From: Pseudevernia furfuracea
Taxonomy: Eukaryota > Ascomycota > Lecanoromycetes > Lecanorales > Parmeliaceae
Length of the DNA: 64,000 nt
Reading direction: 5' to 3'
Assembly: GCA_022315425.1 (NCBI GenBank)
Contig: JAIUPT010000023.1
Coordinates: 1-64,000 of the forward strand
How positions within the stretch are numbered: the first letter of the stretch is position 1; each line of letters begins with the position of its first letter. Shown here one piece after another: positions 42,310-53,523 of the stretch. The notes beneath the pieces were generated by a model that saw nothing but the letters and a program-made list of their open reading frames with translations, did no database searches and was not told the DNA's origin. Both the position numbers and the translations under genes were made by a program.

Positions 42310-43000
42310 TGGTTAAAAATTTAACAATTAAAGGTTTTTTTAGTATTTTTTTTAGGTGTGTTCATAGCTCTTCATATAGTTTTCACACTACACTTTAATG
42401 ATTCAGCTCCTGCCATAATACTAGGGTATTCACCATAGACCGTTCTATCTAAATTGTACAGTATTATGGGTTTAGAAGATTTGGCCATGTTAGCTAAGCT
42501 TTCTTTGGAATATACAGGCTTTTTACGAGTTAAAGCAGCTGCCTTAACATTTGCCTTGTGTACCTCACTCTTTATTTTACCCCTATTTAAATCACCTACT
42601 TTTAAACGGCGTTCTGGGCTATAATTTTCTACCCTTTTTATTCTAGTTATTTCAGAGTGCTTATAGGAAAAGTGTTTCCAGCTTATTTAACTATATTATA
42701 ATCAGGTAATAAAGATTTCAAATAATAACCCTCTAAGTCTAGATGTTCCTTATTATTTTCTTTAGTAACAACTTTAGGAAATACATGTAATATCATAAAA
42801 GCAAAATTGTCTATCCCATACTTTTTTACTGCAGCTTTTACTATCTTGCTACCAGTAAAATTAAATAAATGCTTACGGAATCTAGCGTTGAATTTGTTTG
42901 TGGAAGCAGATCCTACGTAACTGCTTAAATTAATTTTATTTAAAATTATATCAGGTTGCTAGTTTCTTTTAACACTTTATCTTTAGTTGACTTCTTTTTA
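42310..43000 (-). pseudogene. GIY-YIG endonuclease remnant in cob intron 3
   Basis: Reads NKINLSSYVGSASTNKFNAR, FRKHLFNFTGSKIVKAAVKK, LEGYYLKSLLPDYNIVK, then a TAA and phase change. ENYSPERRLKVGDLNRGKIK (NUMOD3-like) and LDRTVYGEYPSIMAGAESLK (NUMOD1-like) follow. Decayed. The intron (41814-43381) has its core near 41940-42020. Confidence 0.75.
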
Positions 43001-43381
43001 TTTAAACTTTCATAAACGTGTACAGGTCTAAGGTTGTTCCCATTTAGAAAATCTATAACATCTTTAGAATACTCTTGTAGAGAATTATTATCACCTAATT
43101 CTTTTGGGTTGCTCATGCTACACAATGCTACACAATGCTACGCAATGCTACGCAAGAAGTTGAGCATCATACTTAATGGCCTAGAACAAGTAGAGAAAGG
43201 TTTTAGACCGCCTTTACCAGAAAAGGATGTAGCCGACATAGTACTTAATTTTTTGCTTGTAAATACAAACCCTATGCAGGACATGACTTGTTTATAATTT
43301 ATTTTTTTTTTCATTGTTTCATTGTTTTTTATTGTTGTTATTTCTTTTATTTAATTTATACCATTTTGGGCTATTTAAAAA

Positions 43382-43396
43382 ACCCAGGAATGCTGT
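43382..43396 (-). CDS. cob: Apocytochrome b 15-nt micro-exon
   Basis: Encodes T-A-F-L-G, exactly the five residues missing between M-M-A of exon 2 and Y-V-L-P-Y-G of the next exon (COB consensus MMATAFLGYVLPYGQ). It is preceded by G and ends in T, as group I introns require. Without it the spliced frame lacks these residues. Confidence 0.88.
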
Positions 43397-43884
43397 CTAA
43401 GTTTCGACTGACTATATCTATATAACATCTGTATAGCGTCCCTGTACCTTATCAATATATTAGTCCCCGACCTGCTTCGCTGGATCTGCTTCGCTGGATC
43501 TGCTTCGCTGGACCAAACATCTTTATAATATATATCATTTAAGGCCTTGTGTAACCTTTACTTATAAAGTTAGAAACTTCCGACTGTACATTAGATATCA
43601 TTTCAGATACCCACTTGTGACCCAGTCTGTAGCGATCCTATATTGAACCGACGGTCTTCACTTAGATATAAAGTATTTAACCGTTTTCACAAGTGTCGCC
43701 AGATAATAATATACTATCTTATAACCCTGATGCATTGCAAAGCATTGCAAAGCATTGCAAAGCATCAGGTTATACTACTAAAATCCATGTATGATCTTTA
43801 TACATGAATAATGTATTTTTAAATACATATTACATACACTATATTTTATAGCAGGACTTTGATTTTTAATTTCATGTAAAGTTA

Positions 43885-44661
43885 TTATATAGCATAACCA
43901 ATAAATTTATATTTCATTTCTTTAATAATATAAGGTTTAACTATCGTAACTAAATTAGACATAGATTGTTTTCATATATTAATTCTTCATTGATTAGGAG
44001 TTCCTGTTTTCACAACCGTACATTTAAGGTTAAATTTTTTACTTAAAATGTTACATAACATTTTACACTCTTCATATGTGAAACTATTAGTTGCTAATGA
44101 AATTCCTTGTTTTATTTGTCTAGAACCATCTTGCATTATTCAATGGGCTAGACTTAGTGGTGTTATATATTCAGCGATTCAACTAGGAACTCTTTTTTTC
44201 ATAAGCCCATCAATATTATGATAAAAAGAGTCATATATCCATACAAAAGATGTAAAAGTAAATAAACATAACCTATAATTAAATCTTGTAAAATTATTAT
44301 CTAATCTCTTATCTGTAATTGCTTCTGACTTTTTTACTAAGCTAGGTGTTATATTTGAACAATAACCCAGTTTGTTGAACAATAAAGTAAGATGATGAAT
44401 ATAAGCAGTATTATCAATTGCTTGTTCTATATTAAACCTTATGCTTGGAGAAATTTGACCTTTAATTTTATCAGCCCATCAGTCCCCTAACATTCCACAT
44501 ATTAATAGAGACAAAACATCTTTGTTATGAGGACCTATTCTATGCAAAGCTTTAGTTCTGGCTTTACTAAAATGAGATATATAAATATTTTTTTTATAAT
44601 TATGCGAATTTGCTTTCTTAACATGAGAAATTAACATTCAATTTGGCCACATATTTATAAT
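43885..44661 (-). CDS. LAGLIDADG_2-type endonuclease in cob intron 2, fused to the upstream exon
   Basis: 259 codons open from exon 2 (M-M-A-I-I-N-M-W-P-N-W). Motifs are IGPHNKDVLSLLICGMLGDW and YITPLSLAHWIMQDGSRQIK, followed by GISLATNSFTYEECKMLCNI, the diagnostic blocks of the LAGLIDADG_2 family. It ends IIKEMKYKFIGYAI at TAA 43885. No internal stop, so probably functional. The intron core is near 43565-43640. Confidence 0.9.
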
Positions 44662-44838
44662 AGCCATCATTAATATAAAGATAACTGTACCTATTGTTCA
44701 AACCAATGTTCTAGGAGCTTTATATGATCCGTAGTATAGCCCTCTACCTATGTGTAGATAAACTATAAAGAAAAATGCTGATGCTGTATTTGAATGTAAA
44801 TATCGTATTAATCATCCATTGTTTACGTCACGCATTAT
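44662..44838 (-). CDS. cob: Apocytochrome b, exon 2
   Basis: 59 codons: I-M-R-D-V-N-N-G-W-L-I-R-Y-L-H, SNTASAFFFIVYLHIGRGLY, KAPRTLVWTIGTVIFILMMA. It includes heme-ligand His residues (RYLH, YLH). Confidence 0.95.
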
Positions 44839-44842
44839 CAAA

Positions 44843-46135
44843 TTAGTGTTTATTATCTATTATCTTCCAAACTTTAGACGTACTATCTATAGGTTTAGAT
44901 GAAAAAATATATTTATTATTATACAACCTATCTGTATCTATGTAATGATTACATGTATTGCTACTAGGTTTTAAGCCCCACGACTTAAGTGCGGCACTGT
45001 ATGAAGCAAAAGGAGAACCTTTAACCATGTTTTTATTTTCATATACATAAACTGTAATTGGTTTTTCAGACCTATTAGCTATACTTATTTTCCGTACATT
45101 CTCAGTATGGGGTATATTAGCTCGGACATCAAACGGAGGATATTTTGCTAATATGGTTTGATATTGCTCAAAGATCTCTGTACTAATTCCATCTATGTTG
45201 CTGCTAGTTATTGTACTGTATCTTTTGTTAATAGTGTGTGAAATCTTAAGAAATAATCTTTTACCTCAAGGTAAAAAGTAGTGACCATGTATTCTTAGTA
45301 ATAAGGCTGTTTTTCATAATTTAGAATCCATAGCTTTACGTGTATACATATTAGACGTATCCAAATAAGGTAAAACATAATAATATAGACTATTTACACT
45401 ATTAACTACTAGGGATACTACGTTTGTTTTTACATTAATCGTACTTACTACAGTTAAAGGCAATATTTTACTATCTTGTAAAGCACCGTTATGTAATTTA
45501 GTTAAAAAGGTTGTTATGGCATTTAAACTTTCTTTACTAGTCTTTTTTTTAGCTACTTGTAAATACAAACCAGATCCTGTTTTAATACCAAAAGTACCTT
45601 AACCTTCTATAAATCCTATAAGTCAGTTAGGGTTTATTCTAATTTGAGAATTACTAACTTGATGTCTAAATTTTTCTCTTTTAGAATTCATACCATTTTT
45701 AAGAGATATGATTGTTTCCATTTCAGCAATAGACAAATTTTTATTTATATAATCTTTTATAAGAACAGCCTTATTAAAGTCTTCAAAATCTAGAGTTTTA
45801 CTGGTATGTAAAGGAAAACTCTTGAAAAGAGGACAGATTACATTTTTTATATCTGCATAGTTTTCTACAATAAAAGAACAAATTTTTCTACTGTTTTCTA
45901 CTGTAACTATTCCTATTTTAACTTAGATCTTATTGTGGTAATTACCTCAATGTCCTCATTATGTAATGATATTTTAAATCTAAATTTTACAAAAGAACGA
46001 TCTAATGTAATTAGGAAGTTACCCTCTGCGTCCGTAAACCCTGAAAATCAGAATAAGAAATCCTCAGACACACCTGCTAGTCTTAAGGTATCTGGATTTG
46101 ATTTGCGAAGCATCTCAGACTTTTTATTGTAAATA
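44843..46135 (-). pseudogene. LAGLIDADG endonuclease in cob intron 1, with nonsense and frameshift
   Basis: The first motif FWFSGFTDAEGNFLITLDRS is intact. A frame change follows near 45920. The second motif reads WLIGFIEG-stop-GTFGIKTG, with TAA where catalytic-region Glu is expected (45599-45601). The C-terminal part from 45568 is open and includes NUMOD1-like text (ITVYVYENKNMVKGSPFASY, SAALKSWGLK). The group I core (TAGTCTCTGAAGATCC; GGTTTCCTGCTGATTGGCC) lies at 46325-46405 near the 5' splice site. Confidence 0.82.
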
Positions 46136-46488
46136 GCCGTAAGGTTAAAGGTTAGAAATTTTTTTTTTATTACTATGCGTATACAGAGTATAGGCATCAG
46201 ATACAGAAATGAATAATAAACTTATCCCTATTAAAGGGTATAGATAATTAACCGTTAATCTATTATTTTTAAATAATAGTTGGACTATGTCATCATCTCT
46301 GTTTATATACATATATAGGATGCCAAGCGTATAGTCTCTGAAGATCCTACTGTGACTAAGATTAGTCTGTTGGTTTCCTGCTGATTGGCCTTATATCTAT
46401 ATGTACTCCGGTTTGAGAGTATCTTTATATTTAAAGGGGTTTTCAGCATACAGCTTGGTTTAAAGAACACATATTGCGGATTTTAAAT

Positions 46489-46689
46489 ATGTTCTACTGA
46501 GTTAAATGCTTCTAAAACATTAGCATTATAATGCATTGCTAGAGTTACCCCTGTAATTATTTGTATTACTAAACAAAAGGCTAATAATGAACCAAAATTT
46601 CATAAGAAACTTAGATTTGATGGTTGTGGAGAGTCTATTACGTATGAATTAACCAACTTTAATAAAGGATGACTTTTAAAGATTCTCAT
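46489..46689 (-). CDS. cob: Apocytochrome b, exon 1
   Basis: Starts MRIFKSHPLLKLVNSYVIDS and continues PSNLSFLWNFGSLLAFCLVI, ITGVTLAMHYNANVLEAFNS, V-E-H (67 codons). The exon ends CAT and the intron runs into TAA at once, so the intron ORF is separate. Confidence 0.96.
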
Positions 46690-47602
46690 TTTAATTTTAG
46701 ATATGTGTTATAGTTATATATTTAAAAGTAATAAAGCAAAATTGGTAAGCCTGTTATTAATACTTTTTTTGTTAATTGCTTCATGAGTATATAAGCGACT
46801 TTATAAGTGTTTTAATAAATTTGTAGTAAATTATGATTATAATCTATATATATATAAATTGTTTACCATTATTACAATATACGGGTAAAATTATTTTGGT
46901 GGTTGTAATATCCCGATTTTCTCTTATACTAACTGTAGCAGCAAATGCGCTACATACCTTCCTAGTAGATGCAGTATGTTATAAAGCTCATATATAGCAA
47001 ATATCTTTTTTTTACTACATGTAGTATTTTGCCGCACTGTTTTAGCTTAATGACACATGATATTGAACTTATTTATCACTGCTGGCTTGTTGCCTGTGTT
47101 GCTTTTTTCTTCATCTTTCTGTGAATTTCTCTTCTCTTCTCTTCTCTTCTCTTTTTCTCTGTGCATATCCATTATTGATATAACGAATGAAACATAGATC
47201 ATTCTTCTCTAAATTGAAAAGCGGGTCTACATTAAACCTATAATAAATACATAAGGCCATTCATCATATGTATATTCCTCATTCCCTAGGATGAAGTTTT
47301 AGATTTTTCCCTAAAATGAAGTCTTAGATTTACCCTTTGGAGCCACTTATCTTCCTCTGTTGCTATCGTATTGGAGCTGTTGATACCGTTCCAAATTGCT
47401 ACTGATGGAACCGTTACATATTGTGGCTGTTGGAACCACCTGATGAAGTTGAGACAATGGAGTTGTGGGGCTATTGACTCGTGTTGTATTTATGTATTGT
47501 AATTGTTGAGACAGTTTATACCCTGACTAGTAATACTGTTATACCTGGTCCTAGTCAAATAACAATCCTTTCCCCATCCCTTTCCCGGGCTTTCCGGGGA
47601 AG
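46690..47602. other. Spacer upstream of cob
   Basis: No gene recognised. It holds a (TCTTC)n tract near 47130 and a G+C-richer stretch 47340-47500 with repeated 'ttggagctgttgataccgtt'-like phrases. A 'cccgggctttccggggaagg' purine-rich tract is near 47580. The cob promoter may lie here, but no defensible motif is visible. Confidence 0.45.
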
Positions 47603-47780
47603 GGAAAGGGAAGGAAAGGGAAAACCTTATATTTAAATATATCTAAAAGCCAAGTATTTAACTACTACTACCTACCCATCCTTTTAAACCAAAAGATCCA
47701 ATACGTATTCTAGATTTTAATTTAGTATATTGTAAATTAGATTTTGCATAACCTCTTAAAAGAACTGCCGATAATTGTAA
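47603..47780 (-). pseudogene. Duplicate of the rps3 3' end
   Basis: Nearly identical to 49390-49570, including the preceding 'gggaaaaccttat' tract and the last ~40 codons of rps3. The copy is cut off at 47780. Confidence 0.9.
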
Positions 47781-47817
47781 TAACTACAAGTTATATGGAG
47801 ACAAAAGGTATTAGAGG

Positions 47818-48510
47818 CTAATCTTGGTCCAAAATATCCAGAGGCTCAGCCTGTGCCTGAAGAGCAAGATATGCGTCTGTCTCCTCCTCTATTTCACTTG
47901 GTGTTTTTTTTTTTAGACCATATTTTACTGCATCTTCTTTAGTAATAAGTTTAATGGCTGAGTTAGTGTTACTATCTATATTATCGGAAAAATCTGTACC
48001 TTCAGCTAAATCATGCTTTGTAGCGACACGCTCCAAAGCCTTTCGCTCTGCTTCAAATGTATCTTTAATTTTTAGAGTAGCAGGGCTGTCATCGGCTAAA
48101 CCCTTGATTTTATTTATTTCGAGATCTGCGTAATATCTAGCCTTAATAGTAGACATCGTATCTTGAATCTCAGTAATTTGACGTTTTTTATCTAATTCGG
48201 TCGTAGCTACAAATTCCTCGTATTTTTTCACAGCATCCTTTGTAATATCCACTCTATAACTTGAGCGGTCAAAATCAATCTTTGCTTTTAGCTGGCGTTC
48301 CAAATGTATCTTTGCATTTCGAAGATAATTAGAGGGATTAGCTCTAACTGTTGTAATAGAGAAGAGCCTAATACATCTTTTAATGGCTCTGTTTGGTGTA
48401 CTTTTTATAATAAAAAGTATTTTATTTGTGTTATATGACAGTAAAAAATTTTTCATTTGTATTTGTTGTGTTATATTAAATGGAACTTTGCGGTTACATA
48501 ACCTTTGCAT
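47818..48510 (-). CDS. Unknown 230-codon ORF with the same leader peptide as the rps3 frame
   Basis: Not recognised. It starts MQRLCNRKVPFNITQQ, nearly the same 16 residues as the ORF at 52510. A basic N-terminal part (NRAIKRCIRLFSITTVRANP) is followed by a long charged helix-rich region (RNAKIHLERQLKAKIDFDRS; ELDKKRQITEIQDTMSTIKA; DTFEAERKALERVATKHDLA) with an acidic end (EPLDILDQD). No membrane segment is clear. Its upstream ~360 bp is also shared with the rps3 frame, so a leader cassette was duplicated in front of unrelated coding sequence. Confidence 0.6.
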   Translation of the reverse strand: MQRLCNRKVPFNITQQIQMKNFLLSYNTNKILFIIKSTPNRAIKRCIRLFSITTVRANPSNYLRNAKIHLERQLKAKIDFDRSSYRVDITKDAVKKYEEFVATTELDKKRQITEIQDTMSTIKARYYADLEINKIKGLADDSPATLKIKDTFEAERKALERVATKHDLAEGTDFSDNIDSNTNSAIKLITKEDAVKYGLKKKTPSEIEEETDAYLALQAQAEPLDILDQD

Positions 48511-48870
48511 TGTTCTTCACCTGAATCTTATCTTATGCCTGCTTTACTATCATTATTTTTACTAATAATAATAAAAAAGACATAAAAGATTAGGTCTATT
48601 TCATTAATTTTATTTATATAAAATTAATCATTATACTTGGGCGTGTTACTAGCAAAGCTGAAGCGAATCTGATACTGCGCAGGCACAAATAACATAAAAC
48701 CATTTAAAAAAGCTGAGCATGAATATAAAGTTATTGCTAGCAATGCTCACTTTACACTCCTTGAACGTTCTTACTTTTTACATAAGTTATCTAATGCTTA
48801 AGTAAGCTTCGCTTCAAATACACGTATTGAGCTAATATTTTATTGAAATTTGCCCAGTTTCAGTTTTTAT
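48450..48870 (-). repeat. Leader cassette L, copy 1
   Basis: Covers the first ~16 codons (MQRLCNRKV) and upstream sequence with 'cctgaatcttatcttatgcc', 'aagcgaatctgatactgcgc' and 'ctcactttacactccttgaa'. It matches 52453-52868. A partial third copy is at 48876-49018, expanded by (TAA)n. Confidence 0.92.
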
Positions 48871-48901
48871 CTTATGCCTGCTTTACTATCATTATATTAA
48901 C

Positions 48902-48962
<61 letters not shown>

Positions 48963-49018
48963 GACATAAAAGATTAGGTCTATTTCATTAATTTTATTTA
49001 TATAAAATTAATCATTAC

Positions 49019-49453
49019 AACTATAGTGATGTAAGATGCCATGTAGCACAAACCACTAAAACCGATAACGAAAACAATAGTAAAATTATTCATGGCAAAT
49101 AATGCACAATTGGCATGTCTTTATATCAAGAGTTTATTTTTTTAATTAGAATAAAGTTTTTTTACAACTTATCACAAGGGTTATATATCCCTTGTACCCA
49201 CCTTTCACAAGATGGTTCAGACTATTTCATCATTTTTATTTGCTTCCTATATTGAGGAAGGGAAGCAATAATTGTAAAAAAATAACTAGATGCGAAACAT
49301 TATTGTGATACTTCGCATGCCATGTTTTTTTCTTTTTTAGTCTTTAGAATGGCATCACAAAAAACTTGTAGATTTTATGCTTTTTACGGGAAAGGGAAGT
49401 AAAGGGAAGGAAAGGGAAAACCTTATCTTTAAATATATCTAAAAGCCAAGTAT
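49019..49453. other. Region 3' of rps3 with a group I intron-like signature
   Basis: No ORF. The minus strand contains GATGAAATAGTCTGAACCAT at 49212-49235, similar to the P7/R-S segments of the nad1 and cob introns here. A GC-hairpin element (tacttcgcatgcc) lies at 49311. It may be the 3' relic of a group I intron that once hosted rps3. Confidence 0.45.
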
Positions 49454-52400
49454 TTAACTACTACTACTTACCCATCCTTTTAGACCAAAAGATCCAATAC
49501 GTATTCTAGATTTTAATTTAGTATATTGTAAATTAGATTTTGCATAACCTCTTAAAAGAACTGCCGATAAACCTTTATAAGAAGAATCCATGTTTTTTAT
49601 ATTACCTTTATACCTAAGTTTAAATAGAGATCTAGCGGCTGTATTACGTTTAGTTAATCTTCCCGCTACCTCTAACCTTATACCACTTACAGTTTTATTT
49701 CTAATAGATCTTAAAATGGTGTTTACTAGAAATAAAGGATAATTACAATAGACTAAATTTTGAGATGTATCTTGTGAAAAATGGCAATCTTGTATTTTAT
49801 ATATAGAATATTTAAGATCCGTATTTAACAACGATCGTTCCAATAGATCACTATCTTGTGATTTAAGATTGGATTTCAAACTTATAAGATCATCCGTTGT
49901 ATTATCAACTTTTAAATTTTGAAGCTTCCTTTTTCTATTATAAATTTCTTCGTATAAAGCTGATCTATCAATAAAGGGTAATTTAAACATTAATAAAGAA
50001 GTTCTCAATACTCTTAATAACCTATTATTTCTGTTTCTTATTTTTGTAAGTAAAGTTTCTGAAAAAATATAGCTGTTGAGATATAGATATTTTAAATTTA
50101 CAAGATTAAATTCTACTTTTTTATTATAGACCCTTCTTACTAAACTAGTTAAAGGTAAAAGATATCTTTTTTCAAATTTAGATTCATTAAAAGATACTAA
50201 CTGTCAAAGATAAATAGATAGCATTTCCTTACGTAGAGACCTGGTAACATAATATTTCAAATAACTTGTCTCATAGTTTTTAAACTTATTATTATTATTA
50301 TTATCTGCCTTATTTTTCTTGGTAGATAATAAACCAAGCGTTTTTCAAACTATTTTTTTTTGTTTTTTAACTCTGGATATAATCTTTAAGCTTTTTTTTT
50401 TTATTATTTTTATTTTAATTGCATTAGGGAGAAGCTTATTTATTGTGAGTAGCCTAATTATTTTATTAAAATAATATTGTTTTTGTCTATTATAAACATA
50501 GATAGTAACAACCACTTTATCATTTGTATGTTTCAACTCTGCTCTACTAATTAGTATCCTATTAGTTGATAACCTTCTACCTCTTATACGCAAACGTCGA
50601 GATTTTATTTTTTTCTCTAGCTTACGGCTATAAAAGTTAAAATAACTTTTTACTAGTTTAAGTGTAACTTTGTCTAGAGTGGGTAATAACTTAATTGTGT
50701 TATTATTATATACATATATACTATTAAATCACTCATTATTTGCAGGTGGATAGTGTCTAGGTCTTCCTATATAATTATTATTAGATTCTAACTTTACTTT
50801 ATGTGTTTTGTCTTTTTTTAACCTTGCATTAAACACATTTAACATATCAGTAGAGCTATTATAAAGATTAGTTATATCATCAACTGATAATTCACTTTTT
50901 GATGCAAGATAAACAAATAAATTAGGCTTAGGTATGTTATTTATTGCACTAAAGGTATAACCTATCAATCTTATATTGTCTTTATTTAAATTAAATTTAT
51001 TTAACATTAAGTATTTTATAAACATATGTGATTTCACATTAACAATATAACCACTAATCCTGTTCTTGTGCAAGATATTACCTTGGGTTTTAGGAATAAT
51101 ATTAACAATTGATTTATGAGGATTAGAATGATAAGCTTTAACTATTTTTTCTTTTTCTTTTTCTTTTTCTTTTTCTTTTTCTTTTTCTTTTTCTTTTTCT
51201 TTTTCTTTTTCTCTTTCATTAACTTTTAAGGTAGAAAAACTCGGTTTATTACTAGTGGAAAAAGATCTGGTATGTCTTTTTAATGAGATTTTATTTACAG
51301 CCCTTCTATTAGAATCACTCTTTTCAATGTATTTTGGTAAGCTCAAATATACTTTTGAGGGGTTGAGATCAAGTCAAAAGTATAAACAAATATTTACATC
51401 TTTAGCCCTATAACCAGACAATATTATGGTTCGATGTATTATATCACACACATTTAAAGGACCACATCCCCCATAATGACGAAAGCCTTTTTCCAGACCA
51501 GGTTTAGTAGGATAGACCTCGTTTGTAACTACAATAGCTCCGGAATAATAGTTACAAGGATCTATAAACTCATTTAATTTAGATGAAATAACCCGAGGGT
51601 TTATTTCTTTTCCAGATATGAATAATTTTGTATGCTCTTGTTTCCTTGGTAAAAATTTTGAATTATAAAATCCAGGATTATAAATAACAGTAACAGGAAA
51701 TAAAATGTTAACTAAACTTCTAAACAAATAAAGAAAAGATGATTCACAACGACTATCTAAGTAAGTATCGCTAAAATTACTAGGACATTTAGCTGAAGCT
51801 AAAACAGAAAGGTTTATAATTTTACATTTAGGTATATTGATGCTGCTTTCCCTGTCCAGAAAAAAGTTATTATTTTTAAGTTCTGATTTGTCCCCAAGTG
51901 AAGAGCCACCAGATGAGCCAGATGATGAGTTATTATCATCTAGTCAAAGGCTTAGAACAAGATATATCTTGTCGAGTGTAATATCAGGTTTTTTTTCTAT
52001 AGTATCTACTATAGAGAGAACTAGCTCTGTAAGTCCAACTACATTACAGGTAAAATTAAAATCTTCTTGATGAAATATATCATACATATAAATTGGAGCA
52101 GAAGGCTTATTACAAAGGAAAAAAATACATTTAAACTTTGTATTATAATGATCTTTTAAAAGATTACATAATGTATCTAGAAGGGACATACCGTCAATAA
52201 ATTTACCTGATTCCTCCTTAATATAAAATTCAAGAATAAAGTTAATATCGCCAGAAGGTCGAGTTTGACCATTGTTACAATTTGCCTTACAACAAACAGA
52301 ACTAGAGAAATGCCTAAAATTATTTCTCTTAAAACTATTCATGGACATTTGTGTTACAGTGGAAAACTTTATACGTTTACCTACTGATTCTAAAACAAAG

Positions 52401-52510
52401 GAATAATTGTTTATGCAAGGAAATTTGTATGTGTTTTTGTGTGTTATTAAAAAATTTTTCATTTGTTGTGTTATATTAAATAGAACTTTGCGGTTACATA
52501 ACCTTTGCAT
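49454..52510 (-). CDS. rps3: Ribosomal protein S3 at the end of a 1018-codon fused frame
   Basis: One frame with TGA as Trp and no TAA/TAG from ATG 52510 to TAG 49454. The C-terminal ~450 residues look like fungal mitochondrial RPS3/VAR1: basic (RRLRIRGRRLSTNRILISRA; IIKKKSLKIISRVKKQKKIV) and ending with GIRLEVAGRLTKRNTAARSL, RYKGNIKNMDSSYKGLSAVL and KLKSRIRIGSFGLKGWV. Upstream is a (KE)n stretch from a TTTTCT microsatellite (51150-51220). An unrecognised ~390-residue N-terminal part includes SLLDTLCNLLKDHYNTKFKC, a Ser/Gly linker and KGFRHYGGCGPLNVCDIIHR. That part could be a plasmid-gene remnant or a separate protein. The start MQRLCNRKV is shared with the ORF at 47818-48510. Possible internal starts for RPS3 alone exist (e.g. 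ATG 51346). Confidence 0.85.
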
Positions 52511-52868
52511 TGTTCTTCACCTGAATCTTATCTTATGCCTGCTTTACTATCATTATATTAACTAATAATAATAAAAAAGACATAAAAGATTAGGTCTATT
52601 TCATTAATTTTATTTATATAAAATTAATCATTATACTTGGATGTGTTACTAGCAAAGCTGAAGCGAAGCTGATACTGCGTAGGCACAAATAACATAAAAC
52701 CATTTAAAAAAGCTGAGCATGAATATAAGGTTATTGCTAGCAATGCTCACTTTATAGTCGTTGAACGTTCTTACTTTTTACATAAGTTATCTAATGCTTA
52801 AGTAAGCTTCGCTTCAAATACACATATTGATCTAATAAGTTTTTATTGAAATTTCCCCAGTTTTTATC
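52453..52868 (-). repeat. Leader cassette L, copy 2
   Basis: See 48450-48870. The two copies are about 95 percent identical by eye outside microsatellites. Confidence 0.92.
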
Positions 52869-53523
52869 AATGATTAAACATTGTTATTTGAGGACTAACC
52901 TTAATCCTCAATATACGCCTTTCACAAGGTGTTGTGCATTGCACTACTATTGTGGTTTAGCTCACTATTTTTAGCTTTACTTGCTTATAGAGCATTAATA
53001 GATAATAATAAACCCACAATAAAATTGGTTTATTAAAATTAGCTTATACATATAAGCTAATACAATAACACAAAAAGTGATCTAACTAATTAGCTTTTAC
53101 AATAACAATCAATTTAAAATTGTATCTTTAATAATTAGTAGCTTTATAATAGGCTTATATTTCTGATTTTACTCATCCTTTATTTTCCTGGTTAAAATTA
53201 GGAGTATATGAGAACAACAAAACAACAGCTAAAGTTTATAATTTTATTATTAGTGTATGAACGAATAAATAATATTATACATTTAATAATTGAGGGAAGG
53301 GACAGAGTGAATTAGAGTTTTTACTTCTTAAGGTAAAGCGTGTAACATAGGGGGGGGGGGGGGGGGGGGGGGGGCGTATATGCACATTTGTATAAAAACA
53401 CCCGTTATTATACGTAAACTTTGATATAATCTCAAACTGGGCTGAGGAAATAGAAGGTTGATCTGAACTATGTAGGCAATATATAAGCGTAGAAACAGCA
53501 TCTTAACTTGTAGAAACAGCATC
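52869..53523. other. Spacer between rps3 leader and nad4, with poly-G run
   Basis: No gene. A G25 homopolymer occupies 53350-53374. A 21-bp tandem duplication (gtagaaacagcatcttaact) at 53489-53530 reaches into the nad4 stop codon. Text at 53230-53330 recurs at 57150-57260. Confidence 0.7.
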
